Of a stretch of DNA of 34,206 nucleotides, positions 15,066-22,051 are shown one piece after another. Made by a program: the position numbers and the translations under genes. The stretch's first letter is position 1, and each line of letters begins with the position of its first letter. The DNA comes from Treponema sp. UBA1793 (GTDB taxonomy: Bacteria > Spirochaetota > Spirochaetia > Treponematales > Treponemataceae): assembly GCA_002314445.1 (NCBI GenBank), contig DCFX01000064.1, positions 1 through 34,206 on the forward strand, written 5' to 3'. Under the pieces are notes generated by a model that saw only the letters and a program-made list of their open reading frames with translations, searched no databases and had not been told where the DNA came from.

Positions 15066-15929
15066 ATGAAGTATAAATCACAAACAACTTTTCGTAAACT
15101 ATGTGCAGCAACCGGATTGTTCCTGCTTCTGTCAACATTTTCTTCAGCAGAGAGCGCCCTTACACCTGACGAGCAGTCACTCATGGATAATATAACGCAG
15201 TTCCGCATTGAACTTGGCGCCTGCAGGACAAGCGATGAGGCTGTAGCCAGAATCAATGCCATGCTGGCATCTCTTTCGGACGGCACACTTTGTCCGAAAG
15301 CTTCAGAGGAAATACAGCTGTCTGTTGACAATATTCTGGTATGGGAGAAATATAATTACCTGTATGAGAAGGATATAAAGCATCCTGACATAAAACCGCT
15401 CATAACCGCCCAGTATGCAAAAATAAAACAGTATTTTAAAACCCATCCAGGCGTGACGTATAACAAGTGGCTGTATGAGACTGCTGCAGATACACTTTCG
15501 TGCTGCATGCAGTTCCTGCCGCTTACGACGGCAATGTCTGAGGGACTCAATATCAAAAAATACTATGATGACGCCCTCCTGCAGGATCCCGACATGGTGT
15601 TTGCCCTTATCAACGTTGCCCAGTGGTATTACTATGCACCGGCCATAAACGGCGGCGGCAAAAAAAAGACGCTGGACTGCCTCAATAAGGCGGTAGCCGT
15701 GTCAAAAAATAAAGCCGAACAATACTATGCAAAAGCGATGCTTTCGCAGATGCTGTTCGAAAATAATGATAAAGCCGGTGCCGCCGCCATGCTTTCGGAA
15801 GATGCAGCAGCACTGCCGGGTTCAAGGTATATCGCCCATTTACAGAAGATAAACGATGCAGGCTTTTCTTATTTCTACTATACCCTGAACAGGGCAAAGG
15901 TTGATGAAAAAATGAATGCTGGAAAATGA
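15066..15929 (+). CDS. Exported TatT-like TPR protein (paralog B)
   Basis: The 287-aa product has a signal peptide (MKYKSQTTFRKLCAATGLFLLLSTFSSA, cleavage near residue 28) and then helical repeats. It carries the motif AQWYYYAPAINGGGKKKTLDCLNKAV, as in TatT-like periplasmic TPR proteins, and aligns along most of its length with paralog A at 13474-14334. It opens a plus-strand series in which GT2 begins 63 bp after its stop and PlsC follows, so the three may share a transcript. No transporter genes are adjacent. A role in periplasmic lipid or solute handling fits the context but is inference. The ATG at 15066 has no Shine-Dalgarno; the promoter position predicts leaderless translation. Confidence 0.75.
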   Translation: MKYKSQTTFRKLCAATGLFLLLSTFSSAESALTPDEQSLMDNITQFRIELGACRTSDEAVARINAMLASLSDGTLCPKASEEIQLSVDNILVWEKYNYLYEKDIKHPDIKPLITAQYAKIKQYFKTHPGVTYNKWLYETAADTLSCCMQFLPLTTAMSEGLNIKKYYDDALLQDPDMVFALINVAQWYYYAPAINGGGKKKTLDCLNKAVAVSKNKAEQYYAKAMLSQMLFENNDKAGAAAMLSEDAAALPGSRYIAHLQKINDAGFSYFYYTLNRAKVDEKMNAGK

Positions 15930-15992
15930 GTTTTTTTTATGCAACCATTTTATTTAGTCTGTGTCTAAAAAGTAAGAAAGGAGCTTTATTTT

Positions 15993-17261
15993 ATGTTTTC
16001 GATTAATACGGTAATTTTAATTTCAATAATTTTTGCTGTAGCGTATTTTCCCCGTGCACGATGCTGGTTTTCATCTTTCAGACCCCAGAAAAAACTGCAC
16101 AGCGACGTTCAGCACAAGCTTGCACTTTTTATTCCAGCCCGCAATGAAGGCAAAGCCGTTATTCCGCTGTTTGAATCTATTGCAGCCCAAACGTATGACC
16201 GCAGCAATTTTGATGTATTTGTCATTGTAAAAGACCCCGAAGACGAGGTATACAAATATGCTGAGACAATCGGAGCTGAAGTATTCTGCGATCAGACTCA
16301 GACGTGCAAAGGTGACTGTCTTGATTTTGGTTTCAATAAAATCATTCATACATATCCCGGAAAATATGAGGCATTCGTCATTATCGATGCAGACTGCGTT
16401 CTGAAACCCACTTTTGTGGAAGAAATGAACAATGCAATGGCAGGCGGCGCCGACATTATTAACGGAAAGAAGCTTGTACGCAACTATTTCGAAGATAACG
16501 GAAAGAACAGCAATATTGTTACGCAGTGCAACGGGCTGATTTGGACGTTCATGGACGATATGGGCAACCGCTGGAAGAGCGATCACGGTTATACTACGAT
16601 GACTATTACAACCGGTATCCTCATTTCCGCACGTCTTGTTGAAAAGTGGAACGGCTGGATTTACAAGAGCACGCTTACCGAGGATATGGAACTGCAGCGT
16701 GATTGTTGTCTTCAGGGATACAAAACACTGTACTATTCATATGCACAACTTTATATGGAAGAAGCTCCGCAGCTTTCAGAAACAGATAAACGCCGTACGC
16801 GCTGGATGACAGGCCTTACCCATGCTGATTTTATATACGCCCGGAATCTTCTTGCAAAAAAAGATGTCCACAGCATAATCGACAATTATTTTATGTTCTG
16901 TTTGTGGATTGTGTATGTATATATTGCGTCCATGTTTGTTATCGCAATCGGAAATATAGGCAGCTGCGTATTCCAAATCATCCGGTTCGGCATGTTTGAC
17001 TGGAGCCTGCTTACTGTTAGTGCTGTAGCACTTGCCGCAATTTACGGAATATTTTTTATACTTACAGCCGCATCTCTTATTGTTGCATATAAAGATATGA
17101 AATTACCGCGCTCTCAGCGCCTTAAGGTACTGTTTGTACATCCTGTATTTTATATGCAGTATATTACGATTGTCGCCCGTGCAATAATAGACCGCCGCGA
17201 GAAATCATGGGATGAAATAGCGCGCGTCGAGACAGTAGAAACTACTGACAAAGTCCTGTAA
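15993..17261 (+). CDS. Membrane family 2 glycosyltransferase
   Basis: The 422-aa protein is an integral-membrane GT2 enzyme that transfers a sugar from an activated donor on the cytoplasmic face. One N-terminal membrane helix (about 5-22) precedes the catalytic domain, and three C-terminal helices follow (about 290-320, 330-355, 372-392). Motifs are LFIPARNEG near residue 45, the metal-binding DAD at 132-134, TED at 229-231 and RRTRW at 267-271 (the Q/RxxRW signature of processive-like enzymes). GGAG lies about ten bases before the ATG. It sits between the TatT-like B gene and plsC-like, and near the CrtO-like gene, suggesting it glycosylates a lipid that the acyltransferases then modify. Treponemes make glycosyl-diacylglycerols, but substrate and sugar are not determinable here. 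Confidence 0.85.
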   Translation: MFSINTVILISIIFAVAYFPRARCWFSSFRPQKKLHSDVQHKLALFIPARNEGKAVIPLFESIAAQTYDRSNFDVFVIVKDPEDEVYKYAETIGAEVFCDQTQTCKGDCLDFGFNKIIHTYPGKYEAFVIIDADCVLKPTFVEEMNNAMAGGADIINGKKLVRNYFEDNGKNSNIVTQCNGLIWTFMDDMGNRWKSDHGYTTMTITTGILISARLVEKWNGWIYKSTLTEDMELQRDCCLQGYKTLYYSYAQLYMEEAPQLSETDKRRTRWMTGLTHADFIYARNLLAKKDVHSIIDNYFMFCLWIVYVYIASMFVIAIGNIGSCVFQIIRFGMFDWSLLTVSAVALAAIYGIFFILTAASLIVAYKDMKLPRSQRLKVLFVHPVFYMQYITIVARAIIDRREKSWDEIARVETVETTDKVL

Positions 17262-17283
17262 TACAGAAAATGGCGGACATACT

Positions 17284-18084
17284 ATGAATTTTTACGATTT
17301 AGCATATACAACTCCTGATACACTGGAAAAAATCAGGGCAGCAGAGGCTCGTGGTGAATTCAACGAACACCTTGACCCGATTGCGGCGGACGGAATCCTG
17401 CCGGTAAATGAAAATTTTCCGTACCGTCCGCGTATGCTGCGCCGCATCGGCTATTGGTTTCTGCATGTTGCATATCTTGATTATTTTATCCGCAAGTTGA
17501 ACAGGAACTATTTTTGTACCACTGTCGTCGGAACTGAAAATCTGGAAGGCGTTAAGGGTGCAGTATTTATCTGTAATCATGTGAATAAATACGACGCGCT
17601 TGCTGTCAATTATGCCCTCGGAAAGCGGAAAATAAAGATAATGGTTGCCGAGTTCAACAACCGGCCGGGATTGCTTGGCAGTTTTATGCGTGCGGACGGA
17701 ATTCTGCCGTTTAAAAACAGCGGTCCTATACTCAGAAAATTTATCAACGCAGTAAACTGGTATCTCCGTCATGATATCGGGATACTTTTTTTTCCCGAAG
17801 GATCAGAGTGGTGGTGCTACAAAAAACCCCGCCCGTTTATGGACGGAGCCTTTCACTTTGCAGCGTCTAACAATGTACCTGTCGTACCGCTTTTTATTAC
17901 GTTTACGGATTCCGATCGTTCCTGCACAAATGGCGTGAACCTTCCGTATTTTACGGTCAATATTTTAAAACCTGTTTATCCTGACAGTTCCGTGTCAAAA
18001 CCTCAGAACGTAGAGCTGCTTAAAAAACAGTCGTACGAATCCTGGGTAAAAACTTATGAAGCCTTTTACGGCGATACGCTGTAA
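17284..18084 (+). CDS. PlsC-family 1-acyl-glycerol-3-phosphate acyltransferase-like protein
   Basis: The 266-aa product belongs to the PlsC/LPLAT superfamily, which transfers acyl groups to lyso-phospholipids or glycolipids at the membrane. The catalytic HX4D motif is HVNKYD (His99, Asp104) and the glycerophosphate-binding motif is FPEGSE (from Phe170). A short amphipathic segment, YWFLHVAYLDYFIRKL, near residue 56 could dock to the membrane. It starts 22 bases after the GT2 stop, so the two are probably one operon. The ribosome site GGCGGA is moderate. It may be the general lysophosphatidate acyltransferase or a dedicated partner of the GT2. The family is firm; the substrate is not. Confidence 0.85.
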   Translation: MNFYDLAYTTPDTLEKIRAAEARGEFNEHLDPIAADGILPVNENFPYRPRMLRRIGYWFLHVAYLDYFIRKLNRNYFCTTVVGTENLEGVKGAVFICNHVNKYDALAVNYALGKRKIKIMVAEFNNRPGLLGSFMRADGILPFKNSGPILRKFINAVNWYLRHDIGILFFPEGSEWWCYKKPRPFMDGAFHFAASNNVPVVPLFITFTDSDRSCTNGVNLPYFTVNILKPVYPDSSVSKPQNVELLKKQSYESWVKTYEAFYGDTL

Positions 18085-18094
18085 GATTGAATAT

Positions 18095-18123
18095 TTGCCG
18101 GAAAACCTGTATATTTATACTAT
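18095..18123 (+). promoter_or_regulatory. Promoter of pgk
   Basis: TTGCCG (18095-18100), a 17-bp spacer, then TACTAT (18118-18123). The predicted start is near 18130, giving a leader of about 54 nt with AGGAG before the ATG at 18184. An overlapping TATACT with 15-bp spacing is less likely. The -35 is the weaker half. Confidence 0.5.
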
Positions 18124-18183
18124 TATTATTTTGCCGCCCGTATGCCGTATGAAGCTGCGCACGGTTTATAGGAGATTCCCATT

Positions 18184-19455
18184 ATGATCAAGACTGTAAA
18201 AGACGTAGATCTAAAAGGCAAACGCATTATCATGCGTGTTGATTTCAATGTTCCGATGAAAGACGGCGTTGTCCAGGACGACACCCGCATTATGGCAGCC
18301 CTGCCGACGATAAAATATATTCTTGAGCAGAAACCGAGAAGCCTCGTTCTGATGAGCCATCTTGGTGATCCGGCAAAAGATGTAAAAAAGGCACAGGAAA
18401 AAGCTGAAAAAGCCGGCAAAACATTTACGGAAGCCGATAAAGAAAAATTTATCAGCGGTAAAAACCGTATGAAGCCGGTGGCAGAATATCTCGAGAAAAA
18501 ACTCGGCAGCAAAGTTGCGTTTGCGCCTGATGCACTCGGACAGAAAGCCGCTATCGATGCACTTCCTGAAGGTGCTGTCATGATGCTCGAAAATGTCCGT
18601 TTCCATAAAGAAGAGACAGCTAAAACCGCCGAAGAACGCGAACCGATGGCAAAAGAGCTCGCATCATATGGCGATATTTTCGTAAACGACGCATTCGGTA
18701 CAGCTCATCGCGATCAGGCTTCTACGGCTACAATCGCAAAATATATGGATGCACAGCCGGTTGGCGGCTTCCTCATGGAAAAAGAAGTTAAATATCTTGA
18801 GCCTATGCTTAAAAATCCGCCGAAACCGATGGTTGCCATTATCGGCGGCGCAAAAGTTTCTTCCAAAATTGCCGTTCTTGAAAGTCTTCTCAAAAATGCC
18901 TCCTCGCTTGTTATCGGCGGTGGTATGGCATATACGTTCCTTAAAGCGGAAGGGCATAAAGTCGGTAAATCACTTGTAGAAGATGATTTTATAGACACAG
19001 CAAAGAAGCTTCTTGCCGATGCAAAGACGAAACACGTCGATATTATCCTTCCTGTAGACCATGTCGGCGCAGAGTCATTCGATGCAAACGCCGCTCCTGT
19101 TGCTGTTGACGGAGTTGAAATTCCGGACAATCTTATGGCAATGGATGTCGGTCCCAAAACTCTTGTTCTTTACAAAAAGGCTATCGGTGCCGCAAAATCA
19201 ATTATCTGGAACGGACCTGTCGGTGTATTTGAGTTTGATTCATTTGCGAAAGGCACAGAATCTGTTGCAAGAATGGTGGCGGATGCAACCGGACGCGGTG
19301 CTATGACTGTAGTCGGCGGCGGTGATTCCGTTGCGGCTGTCAATAAATTCCATCTTGCTGATAAAATGAGCCATGTTTCAACAGGCGGCGGTGCATCGCT
19401 TGAATTCCTTGAAGGAAAGACTTTGCCGGGTATTGCGATCCTTGCTACAAAATAA
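18184..19455 (+). CDS. pgk: Phosphoglycerate kinase
   Basis: The 423-aa protein catalyses ATP formation from 1,3-bisphosphoglycerate in glycolysis. RVDFNVPMKDG and DDTRIMAALPTI lie in the N-terminal domain, LENVRFH and FGTAHRDQAST provide further substrate-binding arginines, and AIIGGAKVSSKI and TVVGGGDSVAAV form the nucleotide side. It is slightly longer than most bacterial PGKs (390-400), mainly because of a charged insertion after residue 63. The usual SHLGRP motif reads SHLGDP (59-63), so the substrate-binding arginine is replaced by Asp62. The other visible 3-PG ligands are retained. AGGAG precedes the ATG. The tpi gene follows after a hairpin-rich 369-bp gap; the two are probably functionally linked but may be transcribed separately. 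Confidence 0.97.
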   Translation: MIKTVKDVDLKGKRIIMRVDFNVPMKDGVVQDDTRIMAALPTIKYILEQKPRSLVLMSHLGDPAKDVKKAQEKAEKAGKTFTEADKEKFISGKNRMKPVAEYLEKKLGSKVAFAPDALGQKAAIDALPEGAVMMLENVRFHKEETAKTAEEREPMAKELASYGDIFVNDAFGTAHRDQASTATIAKYMDAQPVGGFLMEKEVKYLEPMLKNPPKPMVAIIGGAKVSSKIAVLESLLKNASSLVIGGGMAYTFLKAEGHKVGKSLVEDDFIDTAKKLLADAKTKHVDIILPVDHVGAESFDANAAPVAVDGVEIPDNLMAMDVGPKTLVLYKKAIGAAKSIIWNGPVGVFEFDSFAKGTESVARMVADATGRGAMTVVGGGDSVAAVNKFHLADKMSHVSTGGGASLEFLEGKTLPGIAILATK

Positions 19456-19487
19456 CGTGCTGACTGCATCCGTGTAATCAGTGCTCT

Positions 19488-19531
19488 GCAGGTTATTTTT
19501 GAGCAGCACACTTCTGCAATGAGTAACCTGC
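19488..19531. repeat. Inverted repeat soon after pgk
   Basis: GCAGGTTA (19488-19495) and TAACCTGC (19524-19531) are exact reverse complements around a 28-nt loop containing a smaller GCAG/CTGC stem. It begins 32 bases after the pgk stop. No T-run follows, so this is a structured 3' region rather than a proven terminator. Confidence 0.4.
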
Positions 19532-19540
19532 TCCGTTCAG

Positions 19541-19566
19541 GCCGCCCGCCGTGGCGGCATTTCATT
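19541..19566 (+). terminator. GC-rich hairpin after pgk, possible terminator
   Basis: GCCGCC (19541-19546) and GGCGGC (19553-19558) form a 6-bp GC stem with a six-base loop, followed by ATTTCATT. The stem is strong, but the T-tract is interrupted, so termination is only plausible. Confidence 0.4.
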
Positions 19567-19670
19567 ACTTAGGAGAAATGGTGTTTTACTATTTCATATA
19601 CAGACATCATTGCGAATCTGCCGGCCGCAGATTCCGTTTGGCGCCTCTGCGGCGTACAAAATCCGTTTAA

Positions 19671-19796
19671 GGCATCTCTAAAAACTCACTTACAGCGACT
19701 TTTTAGAGATGCCGTCGAGTTTTAGGTCGTTGTAATATCACGACTTAAAACATCGCGCTTTCAGAGTTACCTCTAAAAACTGAAGTTTTTAGAGGT
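19671..19796. repeat. Three consecutive hairpins upstream of tpi
   Basis: Hairpin 1 pairs GGCATCTCTAAAAA (19671-19684) with its exact complement at 19700-19713. Hairpin 2 pairs GTTTTAGGTCGT (19719-19730) with 19740-19751 through one G-U. Hairpin 3 pairs ACCTCTAAAAAC (19769-19780) with an exact complement at 19785-19796 across a 4-nt loop. Hairpins 1 and 3 share CTCTAAAAACT, so their arms can cross-pair. The set ends 28 bases before the tpi ATG. It may be an intergenic repeat element or a transcribed leader switch. Between this block and the GC hairpin (about 19567-19670) no gene is supported. Confidence 0.75.
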
Positions 19797-19824
19797 TCCC
19801 TTTAATTTTTTATAGGAGTAAAAA

Positions 19825-20571
19825 ATGCGTACACATTACATCGCAGGAAACTGGAAAATGAATACAAGTAAGGCCGAAGCGGTAAAACTCGCGCAGGACC
19901 TTGTAAAAGAACTGAAAGATAAAAAAAACAAATACATGATTGCACCGCCTTTTGTATATCTTGACGCTGTCGCCCAGGTTGTGAAGGGAAGCAATGTTAT
20001 CCTTGGTGCACAGGACATCGCTGCAACAGATAACGGTGCGCATACCGGCGAAGTCTCTGCTGAGATGCTCAAAGATATTGGTGTTCAGGCTGTCATTATC
20101 GGCCACAGCGAACGCCGCCATGAAATCGGTGAGAATGACATGCTGATTAACCTGAAGGTCCGCAAAGCTCTTGCATCAGGTCTTGACGTCGTCCTCTGCA
20201 TCGGCGAACTGCTTGACGAACGTGAAGCAGGAAACGCAGAGAGTGTCTGCGCGTTCCAGCTTGATGCAGATCTTTCCGGCGTTACTGCGGAGCAGATGGC
20301 GCACATAACAATCGCATACGAACCAGTCTGGGCAATCGGCACGGGAAAAACAGCTACACCTGCGGACGCAGAAGAAATTCACGCATTTTGCCGCAGGCAT
20401 ATCGCAAAACTGTACAGCCAGAAAGTTGCTGATGAAGTAATCATCCAGTACGGCGGTTCAATGAAAGCCGCCAACGCAGAAGAGCTTCTTGCCCAGCCTG
20501 ATATTGACGGCGGGCTTATCGGCGGCGCATCGCTCAAAGCTGATACATTTGTTCCGATTTGTGTGTTATAA
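19825..20571 (+). CDS. tpi: Triosephosphate isomerase
   Basis: The 248-aa TIM-barrel enzyme interconverts dihydroxyacetone phosphate and glyceraldehyde 3-phosphate in glycolysis. Catalytic residues are Lys11 in NWKMN, His94 in IGHSERR and Glu166 in AYEPVWAIGTG. The phosphate-binding QYGGSMKAAN and GGLIGGASL segments are near the C-terminus. The length is typical. AGGAG precedes the ATG by seven bases. It follows pgk after a long gap filled with three strong hairpins, the last of which ends 28 bases upstream of the start. A hairpin follows the stop and secG lies downstream with its own promoter, so tpi may be a single-gene unit. Confidence 0.97.
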   Translation: MRTHYIAGNWKMNTSKAEAVKLAQDLVKELKDKKNKYMIAPPFVYLDAVAQVVKGSNVILGAQDIAATDNGAHTGEVSAEMLKDIGVQAVIIGHSERRHEIGENDMLINLKVRKALASGLDVVLCIGELLDEREAGNAESVCAFQLDADLSGVTAEQMAHITIAYEPVWAIGTGKTATPADAEEIHAFCRRHIAKLYSQKVADEVIIQYGGSMKAANAEELLAQPDIDGGLIGGASLKADTFVPICVL

Positions 20572-20580
20572 TTATGAGTA

Positions 20581-20610
20581 AAAGAACAGGATGTGAACGT
20601 TCTGTTCTTT
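20581..20610 (+). terminator. Hairpin after tpi, probable terminator
   Basis: AAAGAACAG (20581-20589) and CTGTTCTTT (20602-20610) are exact reverse complements around a 12-nt loop, starting ten bases after the tpi stop. The stem itself ends in TTT and is followed by GAGAG, so the U-tract is short. The rest of 20611-20788 contains the secG promoter and no gene. Confidence 0.55.
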
Positions 20611-20700
20611 GAGAGTGAAAAACTGCATTTTCAGCAGAACTGTGAAGCCGGTGTAATCAATGACGTATGTACTGTTGGTTGCTTCGGCTTTCTATATGTA

Positions 20701-20729
20701 TTGTATTTTTTTTGCAATTAGTTTACTAT
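20701..20729 (+). promoter_or_regulatory. Promoter of secG
   Basis: TTGTAT (20701-20706), a 17-bp spacer rich in T, then TACTAT (20724-20729). The predicted start is near 20736, giving a leader of about 53 nt. The T-tract inside the spacer should bend the DNA. Confidence 0.5.
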
Positions 20730-20788
20730 TACGGAAAATATGTTAGTTACGCTGCTTGTCGTTACGATAAGCGGAATTGGAGTCTAAA

Positions 20789-21196
20789 ATGGGTGCTATT
20801 GGTATTATCCTGCTTGTCACGTTTGTAATCGTATGCATACTTCTCGTGCTTGTCATTCTTGTACAGGATGATGGAAGCAGCGGTATGGGCGGCCTCCTCG
20901 GCGGACGGGGAACGTCAGCATTCGGGTCTCACTCTGCAAGTGTTCTTACTCGGACAACTTTTATTCTTGTTGTACTTTTCTTTATCCTTTCGCTTTCACT
21001 TGCACTTCTGAACAAAAAACCGAAGCTGCAGCGGGATCTTGCTCCTGTTGATACAACGGCTGTTGAAGAGTCTGCGCCTGAAAATCAATCTGCTGACTGG
21101 TGGAAAAATACCGATGCGGAAAATAAAGATACTGCCGGTGCGAATTCAACAACATCCGGCACTGAGTCTACAACAACGAACGGCGGACAGAATTAG
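20789..21196 (+). CDS. secG: Preprotein translocase subunit SecG
   Basis: The 135-aa protein is SecG, the small SecYEG translocon subunit that aids protein export through the inner membrane. Two membrane helices are visible (about 2-25, GAIGIILLVTFVIVCILLVLVILV, and about 54-74, TTFILVVLFFILSLSLALL). They are separated by the diagnostic GGLLGGRGTSAFGSHSASVLTR loop. A hydrophilic tail of about 60 residues, rich in Thr, Ser, Asn and Glu, follows the second helix; such tails are common but variable. The ATG at 20789 is chosen because TTGGAG (20777-20782) lies six bases upstream; the TTG in that site is not the start. It has its own promoter and is probably co-transcribed with the PTS IIA-like gene 19 bases downstream. 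Confidence 0.93.
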   Translation: MGAIGIILLVTFVIVCILLVLVILVQDDGSSGMGGLLGGRGTSAFGSHSASVLTRTTFILVVLFFILSLSLALLNKKPKLQRDLAPVDTTAVEESAPENQSADWWKNTDAENKDTAGANSTTSGTESTTTNGGQN

Positions 21197-21215
21197 TCTG
21201 CTAAGGAAATGAATA

Positions 21216-21680
21216 ATGCTGAGCAAGCTGATTACTCCTGCGAATATAAAAGTTAATTTGGAGAGCACTGAAAAGGATGAAGTTTTTGAAGAACTCCTTG
21301 AAGTGATAGTTGCTGCTCAGCCGGATGTTAACCGGCAGGAAGCATTGAAAGCTCTTCTCGCCCGCGAGGAAAAGATGAGCACTGGTATTATTCCCGGCAT
21401 TGCAGTTCCACATACCATATGTAACTGTGTAAAGGGAACTGTTGCTGCAATCGGCTTGAGCCGTGACGGAATTGAATATGCTTCCCTTGACGGAGGTCCG
21501 GTTCATTTCATCATTATGCTGCTTTTTGAACCGGGAGCCACAGAAGCTCACCTTCAAATGATGAAAGACGTTGCCGACATCCTGCAGCATCATGATTTTA
21601 TAAATGTAATTATGGAGAAAAAAACATCTCAGGAAGTATATGACGCAATATGCGATTATGAGATGTTGTCACAGGAATAG
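21216..21680 (+). CDS. ptsN: PTS EIIA-like regulatory protein (PtsN/fructose IIA family)
   Basis: The 154-aa single-domain protein matches the EIIA-fructose/nitrogen family. The phosphorylated residue is His66 in PGIAVPHTICNCV, and GGPVHFIIMLLFEPG plus HLQMMKDVADIL are family landmarks. Free-standing IIA domains of this type usually regulate metabolism or potassium and envelope processes rather than transporting sugar; no IIB or IIC partner is present here. AAGGAA lies eight bases before the ATG. The gene follows secG by 19 bases and ends 44 bases before the V-ATPase operon, whose promoter begins in its last codons. The symbol reflects domain type, not proven function. Confidence 0.85.
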   Translation: MLSKLITPANIKVNLESTEKDEVFEELLEVIVAAQPDVNRQEALKALLAREEKMSTGIIPGIAVPHTICNCVKGTVAAIGLSRDGIEYASLDGGPVHFIIMLLFEPGATEAHLQMMKDVADILQHHDFINVIMEKKTSQEVYDAICDYEMLSQE

Positions 21681-21694
21681 AGAGAATTTATACT
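21666..21694 (+). promoter_or_regulatory. Promoter of the V-ATPase operon
   Basis: TTGTCA (21666-21671), exactly 17 bp, then TATACT (21689-21694). Each element has one mismatch to consensus. The -35 lies within the last codons of the PTS IIA-like gene. Transcription should start near 21701, about 24 nt before the first V-ATPase ATG, which has AAGGAG upstream. Confidence 0.65.
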
Positions 21695-21724
21695 GTTACT
21701 TGTAGGGGTTGCAAGGAGCATTGT

Positions 21725-22036
21725 ATGGCAGAATCAGAAGTAAATGTTATAAATCATCTGCTGGACGTAGAGCATCAGGCATCAGAAATGATTTCCGGCG
21801 CCCAGGGTGAGGCTGATAAACGGATTTCATCTTTCCGTGCTCAGGCAGAAACTGAATACAAAAAACAGTATGACGATATAATTGCCGGTTTCGAGGCCGG
21901 TTACAAAAAACACACAGAAGAAATAGACAGCAAACATAAAAAAACGGTTGAACAGTATAAATCCGATATTCAAAATACCGCACAAAACAAAGAGGCTTTT
22001 GGCAAGCTGCTTGATACGATACTGGCTGTGGATTGA
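21725..22036 (+). CDS. V-type ATPase subunit H/G (peripheral stalk coiled coil)
   Basis: The 103-aa product is almost entirely a charged, heptad-rich helix (for example EYKKQYDDIIAGFEAGYKKHTEEID), as in the archaeal/bacterial V-ATPase H (AhaH, eukaryotic G) subunit. H pairs with E to form the peripheral stalk holding the catalytic head against subunit I. It is the first gene of the operon, with AAGGAG before its ATG and subunit C 15 bases downstream. The assignment rests on coiled-coil character and operon position, because sequence conservation in this subunit is low. Confidence 0.75.
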   Translation: MAESEVNVINHLLDVEHQASEMISGAQGEADKRISSFRAQAETEYKKQYDDIIAGFEAGYKKHTEEIDSKHKKTVEQYKSDIQNTAQNKEAFGKLLDTILAVD

Positions 22037-22051
22037 ACGGAGGCGTGCATT

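Noticed and set aside
19579..19671. 30-codon open frame after AGGAG in the pgk-tpi gap
   Set aside because: The ribosome site is only two bases from the ATG and the peptide is rich in Arg and His with no family likeness. The stretch is better explained as structured non-coding DNA.
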